From Bacteroidia bacterium (GTDB lineage Bacteria; Bacteroidota; Bacteroidia; CAIKAF01): a stretch of DNA of 64,000 nt. Each line of letters begins with the position of its first letter. Position 1 is the stretch's first letter. Below are positions 10,758 to 21,065 of this stretch, in pieces. The position numbers were made by a program, and so were the translations under genes. The DNA lies in contig JACVCJ010000006.1 of assembly GCA_016742095.1 (NCBI GenBank), forward strand, positions 1 to 64,000, given 5' to 3'. Below the pieces are notes generated by a model that worked only from the letters and a program-made list of their open reading frames with translations, did not search any database and was not told the DNA's origin.

Positions 10758-11237
10758 ATGAGATCCCGCCTACTTCTGCTGTTCCTCTGCACCGCCCTGC
10801 TCTCTGCCTGTGGTCCCGCCGCTGAAAAGCAGGCTCCGGCAGCCGTTTCCGAAGCTGTGGAAACCCCGGAACAAAAGAACGAGAAACTGGTACGTACCTA
10901 TTTCGATCATTTTAACCGGCACGACTGGAATAAGATGGCCGCTATGTACTCCGATCCGGCCGAATTCCGCGATCCCTCCTTCGGTAAAGACCCCGTAAAA
11001 CAGACCCGCGCCGAAGTAGCCAAAAAATACGGGGAAATGGGCGCCGTCTTCCCGGACATGCGCGATGAGATCACGGCCGTATATGCCTCCGGCGATAAAC
11101 ATGTAACGGTGGAGTTCACTTCCCGGGCCACCGATCCCGACGGATCGAAATTCGAACTGCCGATCTGTGTGGTCTTCACCATCGAGAACGGCCTCATCAC
11201 AAAGGATTATACCTATTACGATAACACCGGAGAGTAA
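10758..11237 (+). CDS. SnoaL/NTF2-like lipoprotein
   Basis: Lipobox LLSAC; VRTYFDHFNRHDWNKMAAMYSDPAEFRDP. Confidence 0.75.
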   Translation: MRSRLLLLFLCTALLSACGPAAEKQAPAAVSEAVETPEQKNEKLVRTYFDHFNRHDWNKMAAMYSDPAEFRDPSFGKDPVKQTRAEVAKKYGEMGAVFPDMRDEITAVYASGDKHVTVEFTSRATDPDGSKFELPICVVFTIENGLITKDYTYYDNTGE

Positions 11238-11400
11238 TTTCAGTCCGCAACGGGAAACTAAACGGTAATACGCTGCCGGTGTATCGCTTGCGGATACAGA
11301 GTAACATGGGCGGGTACGCGGCCCGCGGGATCGAACTGTAACACAGAATGAACTTTCAGGCGGTATGCGTGTACAAAAGGGTACAAAAACAATTGCCGGT

Positions 11401-12171
11401 ATGAGATCCATCGCCATCATCCTTTCCGTTTTTTTCCTGGCGCTTTCTGCGCAGGCCAGATGTAGTTCCCGTGGCCTGTATACCTATCCTTCCGAAGGGG
11501 AACTCAGCGCTAATTCCCTGTTTCTGCTCGAAGGGTATGCCCTGAGCCGGGAAGTGGTACGCGGCCTGAATGCAAAATTCCCCGTATATCTTTTGTCGGA
11601 CAAGGGTGAAAAAGTAAAACTGATCGTAAAAGAATACAATGAGGGTCAGTTCTACCTGAGCCAGGCGCTCTTACAGCCGGAAAAAGGACTGAACATGGGG
11701 GAGACCTATACTTTTTGTATCGACAGTCTGCCGCCGTACGAAGCCCTCGGACGCTATAATGCCTCTACGGGAAAAAATGAAAAGCTGCGTTATACCATCA
11801 GTAAAACGGCCGACCTGGAAAAGCCGGTATTGAGGTCCGGACCTGTTTTCTGGAAAGATGAATACGCAATGTTCGGCTGTGGCCCGCTGAGTTATGTGCA
11901 TTTCCGTATGGATGTGGAAGACCGCTCGCTGCTGCTGGTAAAAGCTACGGTACAGGATATGCAGAGTGGTAAGACCAGCACGTTCTACCTGCTTTCGGGC
12001 GGCAGGGAACTTAGCCTGGGACACGGCATGTGCTCCGGTTCTTTTGCCTTTGAGCAGGGGAAAGAATACGAAGTGCAGTTTGCGTATATGGATGCGTCGG
12101 GAAACCGCCTGGAAACCCCGTCCGGGAAAATACGTTTCCGCGGACCAGTGCCCGGGGAACGGGGCGGATGA
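11401..12171 (+). CDS. Secreted protein of unknown function
   Basis: Signal peptide MRSIAIILSVFFLALSAQA; ATG at 11401 preferred over 11365. Confidence 0.65.
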   Translation: MRSIAIILSVFFLALSAQARCSSRGLYTYPSEGELSANSLFLLEGYALSREVVRGLNAKFPVYLLSDKGEKVKLIVKEYNEGQFYLSQALLQPEKGLNMGETYTFCIDSLPPYEALGRYNASTGKNEKLRYTISKTADLEKPVLRSGPVFWKDEYAMFGCGPLSYVHFRMDVEDRSLLLVKATVQDMQSGKTSTFYLLSGGRELSLGHGMCSGSFAFEQGKEYEVQFAYMDASGNRLETPSGKIRFRGPVPGERGG

Positions 12172-12211
12172 TCCGCATTATTTTTGTACTTTTGAGTACA
12201 TTCGCTTCTTC

Positions 12212-13198
12212 ATGAAAAAGATCCCGCTGCGATCCTGCTGTCTGCTCGTACTCCTGTTCATTCATTTGTCTGTTTTTTCGCAACAGAGGAAAGAACCGCT
12301 CCCGACCGTGTTTTTCGGACAACTCCGGGAAGAACAGACCCCGGCTGATCTTAAATTGCAGGGACCGGTAAAGTCTGTAGAGAAACATACTTACTTTGCC
12401 CGACTGAATGCGTCGGGAATACCTGAAAAAGGCCGTGATTACCAGGGAGGGATATACCATGAAAATTACCGCTATGTGTTCGATCCGCAGGGACGTATCC
12501 TGGAACGCGGACAACGGCACCTGAACACAGACACCTGGTTTACATTTACGTATACCTATAACGAAAAAGGATACAGGGCAACGGAAATTTCGGGCGGACG
12601 GCTCCTGAGCATATATACCTACGATACGGCAGGCAGGCTCTCTGAGATACGCTGGCCGGAGCCTGAATACAGGCGTACCCGTGCCGATACCCGCGATTCC
12701 TTCCTGTACGATGCCGGGGGACTGCTCAAAGAACAATGGCGTTATTCCGACGAGGGAGAAGGTATCATAACACGCTACGGCGATGTGCTCCTGCGCGATT
12801 CGGCAGGCCGTATCCGGTACATACAGGCTTTCAGCGGTGTGTATTTGCGGCATATTTCTACCTACAAGTATACCCCGGATGGTTCTACGGAGATACGTAC
12901 CCGGTATACGGGCGGGCTTAAGGAGCCGGAATCTGCCTACTGTAAGCTGGATGCGGAGGGCAATGAACTGCTGTCGGAAACCTGGTTTTCCGGAGGTAAA
13001 ATGCCTTCCCCGAAAATAGAGTCTGCGTTTAATGAGCATAACGAATGCATACGTGAAAAACAGACCTATCCTAATGCGGAAGAACAGTTTGAACGGCAGT
13101 ATGAATACGACGAAAAAGGAAACTGGATACGTATGACCGAATTCAAGAACGGCAAGCCCGAAAGTATTCACGAACGTACGATCACATACTATCCCTGA
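12212..13198 (+). CDS. Secreted YD/RHS-like repeat protein
   Basis: Signal peptide MKKIPLRSCCLLVLLFIHLSVFSQ; YTYNEKGYRATEIS, YTYDTAGRLSEI, YEYDEKGNWIRM; ATG at 12212. Confidence 0.7.
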   Translation: MKKIPLRSCCLLVLLFIHLSVFSQQRKEPLPTVFFGQLREEQTPADLKLQGPVKSVEKHTYFARLNASGIPEKGRDYQGGIYHENYRYVFDPQGRILERGQRHLNTDTWFTFTYTYNEKGYRATEISGGRLLSIYTYDTAGRLSEIRWPEPEYRRTRADTRDSFLYDAGGLLKEQWRYSDEGEGIITRYGDVLLRDSAGRIRYIQAFSGVYLRHISTYKYTPDGSTEIRTRYTGGLKEPESAYCKLDAEGNELLSETWFSGGKMPSPKIESAFNEHNECIREKQTYPNAEEQFERQYEYDEKGNWIRMTEFKNGKPESIHERTITYYP

Positions 13199-13225
13199 AC
13201 CACAAATTTCTCCATATTTGTAACT

Positions 13226-14980
13226 GTGAAAAAACTACTTCCCCTCCTTTTTATCCTGCTGGCTGCTCCGGGTGCGCAGGCGCAAAACCCCGTTACATAC
13301 CCGACCTACAAAGAGATCGTAACGCATTTTTTCAGCCGGTATATGCTAACGGAAGGCGTATCCGGCCCGGCTACCGTGTTCGAAAAAAGACCCACGGGCT
13401 GGTGGGTGCGTCTGCAGGATGAACTGTATACGGAAGTCGCTTACTACCAGCTCTGGAAAAGCGAAGACGGCAGTTATCCTCCGGTTGACCTGCTCCCGGC
13501 AAAGGGTACGCGTGCGAATCAGTCAGCCGTCGATGTATTGTTAAACGATACGTACCGAAACGCCTATTACGCGCTGGAACCCTATTACGGCTATACCGGC
13601 TGGACGGAGGATGTGATCCGTACGTTCGGCAACCGTAACGACCTGACGGATACCCTGCTCTACGGGCTGGGCAATGCCTGTTCGCTCTACGCATCCGACC
13701 TGCTTACGAACAACAGTGGCCTGTCCGACCCGGAGAAAATGTTCCGGCCTGATGAAAGGACCGGCCTCATCAGCGCCGCAGAGCTGGCCGTCTACCGTGA
13801 ATACCGGCATAAGGCCATTGAACTGCTGGAACAGCTGAGTCGCCGTAACCCGGATTTTCAGACCCTGGTAGGGCCCATCCGGCTGAAGTACTGGAACGAG
13901 GTAGTGGTAGCCTTCTGGGACGTATGGGAATATTACGGCGAAGAAGAAGCCCGCAAAGAACTGAAGCCCGACCTGTACAACGCCTTTTACCTGGACCTGG
14001 CCGCCAACCAGCTGGAATCCTGTCCGAAGAACGCCATCCTGTTCAGCGCGGGCGATACAGATACATTTCCCTTGCTGTATATGCAGGTGCAGAAGGGTTT
14101 CCGTCCCGATGTGCGCCTGGTGAACATGAACCTGTACCAGATCCCGCATTATGCCAATGCCCTGCGTCGTCCGTTCTTTGGCGCGGAGCCGCTGCCCTTT
14201 GGCATGAGCCCGGAAGAGACCGCCGATCCGCGTTTTGAGTACGTATTGCTGGAAAACAGCGAAGAACCGCTCGCTGTCACGGACATTCCCGGCCACCTGG
14301 AAGCCCGATATCCCGCGGCCTACCGGCATAATTTCCGTTTTACATTTCCCTCTTCCTCTTTTTCGTACAACGATCATCTTACCTTAAAAGCAGGGGCAGG
14401 CTACCTGCTGCGCAACGATCTCCTGTTCCTGAACCTGCTGCGGGTGAACAAAGAACAGCGTCCGGTCTGTTTTACGCTCAGTCACAGCGATTACATGCAG
14501 GCGGGCGACAATATGAGCATCACGGGCCTGGTGTTGCAGCTGCAGTACGACAAACGCTATTATTATGAGGCGAAAGATGCCGAAGCCGTGTACGACCTGC
14601 TGATGAAGCGGCTCCGTACCAGTCCGGGCATCCGTCTGCAGGCTTCGGAAACGAGACTGGTGTTCCCTTATACCTTTGGATTTATGTACCTGGCGCGCAC
14701 CCTGGCCGACAAGGGCGATAAAGTACGTACAGAACAACTGCTCGACCGCTATTTCAGCCTGTTCGGTGAAGTACTGCCCGCATCCGATCCCTGGAACCTG
14801 TACCTGGTAGAACTGTATTACCGGGCCGATGCCTTTGCAAAGGGAAATGCCCTGGCGGCCCGTATGGTGCCCGGACTGGAATATTCTGCCGACCGCATGG
14901 ACCAGGCCACTCTTACCAACCTGCGCGAACTGATGGAGAAATATAAACAACCCGCCATTATTGCCAAAGACAGGAAATAA
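13226..14980 (+). CDS. Secreted protein containing a region resembling the soluble C-terminus of DUF2723 proteins
   Basis: GTG start, signal peptide; NAILFSAGDTDTFPLLYMQVQKGFRPDVRLVNMNLYQIPHYANALRRP. Confidence 0.6.
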   Translation: MKKLLPLLFILLAAPGAQAQNPVTYPTYKEIVTHFFSRYMLTEGVSGPATVFEKRPTGWWVRLQDELYTEVAYYQLWKSEDGSYPPVDLLPAKGTRANQSAVDVLLNDTYRNAYYALEPYYGYTGWTEDVIRTFGNRNDLTDTLLYGLGNACSLYASDLLTNNSGLSDPEKMFRPDERTGLISAAELAVYREYRHKAIELLEQLSRRNPDFQTLVGPIRLKYWNEVVVAFWDVWEYYGEEEARKELKPDLYNAFYLDLAANQLESCPKNAILFSAGDTDTFPLLYMQVQKGFRPDVRLVNMNLYQIPHYANALRRPFFGAEPLPFGMSPEETADPRFEYVLLENSEEPLAVTDIPGHLEARYPAAYRHNFRFTFPSSSFSYNDHLTLKAGAGYLLRNDLLFLNLLRVNKEQRPVCFTLSHSDYMQAGDNMSITGLVLQLQYDKRYYYEAKDAEAVYDLLMKRLRTSPGIRLQASETRLVFPYTFGFMYLARTLADKGDKVRTEQLLDRYFSLFGEVLPASDPWNLYLVELYYRADAFAKGNALAARMVPGLEYSADRMDQATLTNLRELMEKYKQPAIIAKDRK

Positions 14981-15011
14981 TATCTTTAACAAACTCAAAA
15001 CCATAATACGC

Positions 15012-15767
15012 ATGTCCTTAAACAAACTGCCGAAGTATTCAGGTATGGCATTTTTACTGCTTCTGTTGGCCTGTAAGGGCAAAGAACAGCCGGTTACTAC
15101 AGTTCCGCAGAAATCTGCTCTGGAAAAGCAGGTAGAAAAAAATAAGGATTCCACGCTGAATGCCCTGGAAAAGAAACGGTTCGAAAATCTGAACATCAGC
15201 GAGGGAGCGCCCATTGCGTTCCGTTCTTGCGATGCCATTGCTATACCGCTGGAACTGGAAGAGCGCTATGTGGAAAAAGGGGAACGGGTCCCTTCGTATT
15301 TCAATATTGCCGTTTTGCGCCCGGGAGCGCCCGGGGCTTCCCTGGTATTTGAGAAACCGGTATATATTGAAGATATCCGCATTTTTGAGTACGATATAGC
15401 CAAAGACGGGGAAGAGCTATACTACAGCGAAGAAGATCAGCGCTATTCGGCACATTTCAACAGCCTGCTTTTCCTGGACGTGTACAATTATGTGAATTTT
15501 GAGAAAGGAAAACGTAAACTATTGGTATACGATCTGAAAAACGATAAACTGACACAGCTTAGTCCCGATTCGGCCGATCTGCAGAAATGGTACATTTTCA
15601 ATGGTAGCAGCCGCATCCTGATGTACTGTGATTATGGAACGCAGGAGCAGCCAGACGAAAACCTGATCTTTGCTGATTTTCGAAACTTCCGCGCGCCGGT
15701 CCCTGCCTTGGAAAAACAACGCCTGCTGCAGATGAAACGGGAAATGATCAAAGACGAAAAGGAGTAA
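15012..15767 (+). CDS. Lipoprotein of unknown function
   Basis: FLLLLLACKGKEQP lipobox; ATG at 15012 preferred over 14961. Confidence 0.65.
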   Translation: MSLNKLPKYSGMAFLLLLLACKGKEQPVTTVPQKSALEKQVEKNKDSTLNALEKKRFENLNISEGAPIAFRSCDAIAIPLELEERYVEKGERVPSYFNIAVLRPGAPGASLVFEKPVYIEDIRIFEYDIAKDGEELYYSEEDQRYSAHFNSLLFLDVYNYVNFEKGKRKLLVYDLKNDKLTQLSPDSADLQKWYIFNGSSRILMYCDYGTQEQPDENLIFADFRNFRAPVPALEKQRLLQMKREMIKDEKE

Positions 15768-15815
15768 ATTTTTTTCGGCACAACATTCCCTTTTTTTGAA
15801 TAATTTTACCGGGAT

Positions 15816-16613
15816 ATGAAAAGCCTTAAGCCCTTTGCGGCGGTATTGCTGTTGTGTATCCTGCTCCCGGCCTGCAGCGGGGGCTCCGGCTCCATCAACC
15901 TGTTTTCGGTACAGGACGATATAAAGCTGGGCCGCGAAATGCGCGACGAGATACTGAACAATACCGTAGAATACAAGATATGGTCCCGCGAGAAACACCC
16001 GGACGCCTACCTGTACCTCGACAGTCTCAGGAACGAGATCATGCGCTCGGGTAAAGTGGAATACCGCGACGCTTTTGACTGGGAACTGTACATCATTAAG
16101 GACAACGGCGTGGAAAACGCATTCTGTCTGCCCGGCGGCTATATTTTTGTCTATACCGGCCTGGTACAGGGCATGAAAAGCGAGGACGAGCTGGCCGGCG
16201 TACTGGCCCATGAGATCGCTCATGCCGACCGTCGCCACAGCACCGCCGCGCTTACCAAGGAATACGGGGTGGGTATCCTGTTGTCCATCATCCTGGGCGA
16301 GGATTACGAAATGGTTTCGCGCCTGGTGGGATCCATGATCAGCCTGGAATACAGCCGCGACAACGAAAAAGAGGCCGACCGCAAAAGTGTGGAATACCTC
16401 TGCAATACCCGTTTTGATGCGGCAGGCAGCGCCCGTTATTTCAAGAAACTTTCCGAAGACGACGGCGAACAGGAGGTGCCCGAGTTCGTGAGCACACATC
16501 CCAGCCACGAGAACCGCGTGAGTCTTATCGAGGAGGAAAAGAAAAAGCAGGGCTGCGAAGAAAAAAAAGCAAAAGAATATGCGTTTACACATATTAAGGC
16601 TCTGTTCGAATAA
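15816..16613 (+). CDS. M48-family metalloprotease lipoprotein
   Basis: LPACSGG lipobox; [18 protein letters not shown] zinc motif; [10 protein letters not shown]. Confidence 0.9.
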   Translation: MKSLKPFAAVLLLCILLPACSGGSGSINLFSVQDDIKLGREMRDEILNNTVEYKIWSREKHPDAYLYLDSLRNEIMRSGKVEYRDAFDWELYIIKDNGVENAFCLPGGYIFVYTGLVQGMKSEDELAGVLAHEIAHADRRHSTAALTKEYGVGILLSIILGEDYEMVSRLVGSMISLEYSRDNEKEADRKSVEYLCNTRFDAAGSARYFKKLSEDDGEQEVPEFVSTHPSHENRVSLIEEEKKKQGCEEKKAKEYAFTHIKALFE

Positions 16614-16684
16614 GTGAAAAACGGATGATTTGTAGTAATTTTGTGCCCTTGCCATTTTTGCGGTAATTTCTGTATTTGAAGTCA

Positions 16685-19504
16685 ATGAAAGCACAGCCGA
16701 TAGAAGCATACGATCCCAGGGAATACATACTCATCAAGGGGGCCCGCGTCCATAATCTCCGGAATATAGACGTAGCCATACCCAAGAACAAACTCACGGT
16801 AATTACCGGGCTTTCGGGTTCGGGCAAGTCCTCGCTGGCTTTCGAGACCCTGTATGCCGAAGGGCAGCGCCGCTACGTAGAAAGCCTCAGCGCCTACGCC
16901 CGGCAGTTCCTGGGCAAGCTCGATAAGCCCGATGTGGACTGGATCCAGGGCATAGCCCCGGCCATTGCCATCGAACAAAAGGTGAACATACGCAACCCGC
17001 GCAGTACCGTAGGTATATCCACCGAAATTTACGACTACCTGAAACTGCTGTACGCACGCATCGGTCGCACCATTTCGCCTGTAAGCGGAAACACGGTGCA
17101 GAAGCACAGCACGGGCGACGTGATCCGTTTTATACAACAGCTGCCCGACGGAACCCGTGTGGCCGTGGCCTGTCCGCTGGTACTGAAGATGGACCGCAGT
17201 CTGGAAAAACAGCTCGACATCCTGCAGCAGCAGGGATACAGCCGCCTGATAAAGAACGGTGAACTGGTCCGTATCGACGACCTGGACGCCAAAGCCCTGA
17301 AAAAACTGGACGCTTCCGACCTGGACCTGCTCATTGACCGCTACAGCGCCTCGCAGGACGATGATTTCAGCGGACGTGCCGGTGACGGTATCGATGCCGC
17401 ATTTTACGAAGGTTCCGGAACCTGTTACGTATATGTATACAAAACGGATACACCTGAAAAATATACTTTCAGCAACCGTTTTGAACTGGACGGCATGGAG
17501 TTCGAAGTGCCGTCGCTCAATCTTTTCTCTTTCAACAATCCCTACGGGGCCTGCAAGACCTGCGAAGGCTTTGGCTGGGTGCTGGGTATAGACCAGGACC
17601 TCGTGATCCCCGATAAGAACCTTTCCGTATACGAAGGTGCCGTGGCCTGCTGGAAAGGCGATAAACTCAGCGAGTGGAAGGACGATTTTGTACTGAAGGC
17701 CGGTAAAAAAGGCTTCCCGGTACACCGGCCCTACCACGAACTGGATGATGCAGAACTGGACCTGCTCTGGCACGGCGACGGTACCGTGAACGGTATCGAC
17801 GACTTTTTCCGCTTCGTGGAAGAACAGACCTTCAAGATACAGTACCGCGTGCTGCTTTCGCGCTACCGTGGCCGCACCGTATGCCCCGACTGTAAGGGCA
17901 CACGCCTGCGCAAGGATGCCAATTACGTGAAAGTGGCTGGCCGGTCCATTTCCGAGATCGTACTGATGCAGGTGGAAGATGCCCTGGAGTTCTTTAAAAA
18001 CGTGGAACTCAGCGAAAGCGAACAGGAAATTGCCCGCCGCCTGCTGCTGGAGATCGTGAACCGTCTGCAGTACCTCTGCGACGTTGGTCTGGGCTATCTT
18101 ACCCTGAACCGCCGCAGCAATACGCTCAGCGGGGGCGAAAGTCAGCGTATACACCTGGCCACTTCACTGGGCAGTGCCCTGGTGGGCAGCATGTACATCC
18201 TGGACGAACCCAGCATCGGGCTGCACAGCCGGGATACGGAACGCCTCATCCGTGTGGTGAAGAACCTGCGCGACCTGGGCAATACCGTGGTGATCGTAGA
18301 ACACGACGAAGACGTGATGCAGGCCGCCGATCATGTGATCGACATCGGTCCCCTGGCCGGGCGTCTGGGCGGCGAAGTGGTGTTCAGCGGTCTGCTGAAA
18401 GACATTACAGCCTGTAAAGAAAGTTATACCGGCCGCTATCTCAGTGGTACCCTGGAAATACCGGTGCCCGGCATGCGCCGCAAATGGAAAAACTACCTGG
18501 AACTGAAAGGCGCCCGTGAAAACAACCTGAAACGCGTAGACGTGAAATTTCCGCTGAACTGCATGGTAGCCGTTACGGGCGTGAGCGGATCGGGCAAGAC
18601 CACCCTGGTAAAACAGGTCTTTTACCCGGCCCTGCTGAAACACCTGGGCGGTTTTACAGAAAAAGGCGGCGCGTACGAATCGCTCGAAGGACACCTGAAA
18701 AGCATACAGTCCGTGGAACTGGTGGACCAGAACCCGATCGGTAAATCCTCCCGCAGTAACCCCGTTACCTACCTGAAGGCCTACGACGAGATCCGTAACC
18801 TGTACGCCTCGCAGCCGGCGGCCAAACACAACGGGCTGAAACCGGCCGCGTTCTCCTTTAACGTAGCGGGCGGACGTTGCGATGTGTGCGAAGGCGAAGG
18901 CTTTATTACGGTAGAGATGCAGTTCATGGCCGATGTGACCCTGCCCTGCGAGAACTGTAAAGGCAAACGTTTTAAGGAAGAGATACTTGAAATAAATTAC
19001 CGCGAAAAAAGCATTTCCGATATACTCGATATGACCATCGACGAGGCCATGGATTTCTTCTCCGCTGATGAAAAACACGGCCGTAAGATCGCCGAAAAAC
19101 TGCGTCCCTTGCAGGATGTAGGCCTGGGCTATATCAAGCTGGGGCAGTCCTCATCTACCTTATCGGGCGGGGAGGCACAGCGCGTAAAACTGGCGTATTT
19201 TCTCAGCAAAGGCAATACGGCCGGCAATACCCTGTTCATTTTCGATGAACCTACCACCGGTCTGCATTTTCACGATATCCACAACCTGCTCAAGGCCTTT
19301 CACGCGCTCATCGAGAACGGGCACAGCATTATGGTGATCGAACACAACCTGGACGTGGTAAAATGCGCCGACTGGATCATTGACCTGGGCCCCGATGGCG
19401 GAAAAGCCGGCGGAAACGTCCTGTTTGAAGGCACACCGGAAGATATGCTGAAAATGGCAAAGCAGAACTACACCGCTTCTTTCCTGGCCGAAAAACTGAA
19501 GTAA
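16685..19504 (+). CDS. uvrA: Excinuclease ABC subunit A
   Basis: Two ABC ATPase cores ([51 protein letters not shown]), CxxC zinc motifs, two LSGGE signatures; ATG at 16685. Confidence 0.98.
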   Translation: MKAQPIEAYDPREYILIKGARVHNLRNIDVAIPKNKLTVITGLSGSGKSSLAFETLYAEGQRRYVESLSAYARQFLGKLDKPDVDWIQGIAPAIAIEQKVNIRNPRSTVGISTEIYDYLKLLYARIGRTISPVSGNTVQKHSTGDVIRFIQQLPDGTRVAVACPLVLKMDRSLEKQLDILQQQGYSRLIKNGELVRIDDLDAKALKKLDASDLDLLIDRYSASQDDDFSGRAGDGIDAAFYEGSGTCYVYVYKTDTPEKYTFSNRFELDGMEFEVPSLNLFSFNNPYGACKTCEGFGWVLGIDQDLVIPDKNLSVYEGAVACWKGDKLSEWKDDFVLKAGKKGFPVHRPYHELDDAELDLLWHGDGTVNGIDDFFRFVEEQTFKIQYRVLLSRYRGRTVCPDCKGTRLRKDANYVKVAGRSISEIVLMQVEDALEFFKNVELSESEQEIARRLLLEIVNRLQYLCDVGLGYLTLNRRSNTLSGGESQRIHLATSLGSALVGSMYILDEPSIGLHSRDTERLIRVVKNLRDLGNTVVIVEHDEDVMQAADHVIDIGPLAGRLGGEVVFSGLLKDITACKESYTGRYLSGTLEIPVPGMRRKWKNYLELKGARENNLKRVDVKFPLNCMVAVTGVSGSGKTTLVKQVFYPALLKHLGGFTEKGGAYESLEGHLKSIQSVELVDQNPIGKSSRSNPVTYLKAYDEIRNLYASQPAAKHNGLKPAAFSFNVAGGRCDVCEGEGFITVEMQFMADVTLPCENCKGKRFKEEILEINYREKSISDILDMTIDEAMDFFSADEKHGRKIAEKLRPLQDVGLGYIKLGQSSSTLSGGEAQRVKLAYFLSKGNTAGNTLFIFDEPTTGLHFHDIHNLLKAFHALIENGHSIMVIEHNLDVVKCADWIIDLGPDGGKAGGNVLFEGTPEDMLKMAKQNYTASFLAEKLK

Positions 19505-19543
19505 AACCTTGTCCTTCCCCTGTACAGATCGTATATTTACCCA

Positions 19544-21007
19544 ATGTACAGGCAGGGAAACCTATTCCGCGATATCCCGTATTACCTGCTTCCCCTGGCG
19601 GGAGTGCTCCTGCTGTGCGTGGTAAAATACCGCCTGCTGATGCTGGGCAATTACCAGTCGGACATATACCTGCTCTACCAGGCGGCGAACGACTGGCTGC
19701 TGGATAAACCCCTGTACACGGAAAACAGTTACGGCCACCTGATGAAACAGCACACCTATTACCTGTTGCCGCTTTTTGCCCCATTCACACAGCTGGGCGG
19801 CGTCTTCGGACTGGTAGTGCTGCAGGCCCTGCTGTACCTGGCCGCGGTCTTTTCCTGGATACGGGCCGTAGACAGGCCGCAACGCCTGAAGATAAGCCTG
19901 ATGCTTACCCTGCTTTTGTGCGGCCCGCTGGGTTTTTATGTATTCGATGATCCCGTTTACGGCTGGCATGTGGAAAACCTGCTGCTGCCGCTTACGCTCT
20001 GGGCCGCCGCTGCCCTGTACCGGCAACAGCGTTACCTGTCCTGGGCCCTGCTCATCTGCATCACACTCACCCGCGAAGACGGGGCTTTACAGGCCGCGGG
20101 GCTCCTGTCAATATACACCTGGTTCCGGCAGCGCAGCGGTACATTGCCGCTGAATAAAGCGCTGAAACGTATTATCGTGTACTACGCCGTGGCAGCGGGC
20201 GTACTGGCGCTTTCCCTGCTCCTTATCACAGCTTTCCCGGGTTCGCGTCTGCACGGACTGCCTGCGGGCTGGGCATTTTTTATACAGGATCCCGACACCC
20301 GGGACGTATACCTGGGCACACTTATTGTATACTTTATAGCCCTGGTACTGGTATTGCCCCTGGGCTTCCGGCTTTTTTACCAGGGCCGCAACTACGACTG
20401 GCTGGCGCTCATTTTCATTGTACCGGTGCTGCTCAGCGGGCTGGCCGGCGGACTTTTCTATTTCCCGGATACATTCTATTCGGTGCTGTGGCCTCCACGT
20501 TTAGTATATACATGGAGCCTGTGTATCGTTTTTGTACTGTACCTCGTACTTTTCCAGCGGCGCAGCATGCGTTACTCTATCCGCTGGATCTGGGCCCTGC
20601 TGCCTGTATTGCTCATAAATGCGGGTGCGCTTTACCTGCCTGTGTTCTATAAAACCTACAATCCCTGGTATTTTCTGCGGCAGGCGTTCTCGGCGCCCGA
20701 TACGGAGCTGCGGCAGACGATCCGGGAACTAAAGTGTGTTTCTGCAGCACTCCCGGAGCGGCAGACCCTGCTGGTGGACCGTAATTTTGCCGTGTATTTC
20801 CAGAAGCACGATTTTGTGCTTTGCGATGGACTGCAGCATCCGCCGGGTAAGGAGCTTTCTGTAGCGGTATTGCACGACGATACGTATTTCCGCCAGACTG
20901 CCTCTTTTCAGCCGGCAGATTCCCTGCGCAGCGAAAACATCCGTATTTATTTTGACCGGAAAGACCATCCGCTGTATAATGTGCTGAAAACCTGTATTCA
21001 TAACTGA
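19544..21007 (+). CDS. DUF2079-like multi-pass membrane protein
   Basis: Multiple TM helices; YQSDIYLLYQAANDWLLDKPLYTEN; LYRQQRYLSWALLICITLTREDGALQAAG. Confidence 0.7.
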   Translation: MYRQGNLFRDIPYYLLPLAGVLLLCVVKYRLLMLGNYQSDIYLLYQAANDWLLDKPLYTENSYGHLMKQHTYYLLPLFAPFTQLGGVFGLVVLQALLYLAAVFSWIRAVDRPQRLKISLMLTLLLCGPLGFYVFDDPVYGWHVENLLLPLTLWAAAALYRQQRYLSWALLICITLTREDGALQAAGLLSIYTWFRQRSGTLPLNKALKRIIVYYAVAAGVLALSLLLITAFPGSRLHGLPAGWAFFIQDPDTRDVYLGTLIVYFIALVLVLPLGFRLFYQGRNYDWLALIFIVPVLLSGLAGGLFYFPDTFYSVLWPPRLVYTWSLCIVFVLYLVLFQRRSMRYSIRWIWALLPVLLINAGALYLPVFYKTYNPWYFLRQAFSAPDTELRQTIRELKCVSAALPERQTLLVDRNFAVYFQKHDFVLCDGLQHPPGKELSVAVLHDDTYFRQTASFQPADSLRSENIRIYFDRKDHPLYNVLKTCIHN

Positions 21008-21065
21008 TATTTTCAAGTGTGCGGCGATATGAAAATCGCTATTTTTAGAAAAAAGTTTACCAACC

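Noticed and set aside
12011-13171. 386-aa minus-strand ORF opposite the YD-repeat protein
   Set aside because: No signal peptide or motif; the plus-strand gene has a signal peptide and YD repeats.
15519-16709. 396-aa minus-strand ORF opposite the M48 protease
   Set aside because: Opposite a gene with an intact HEIAH motif; antisense translation shows no recognisable family.
16682-18154. 490-aa minus-strand ORF (and 304-aa ORF 18164-19078) antisense to uvrA
   Set aside because: Shadow ORFs created by codon bias opposite a highly conserved gene; translations are not protein-like.
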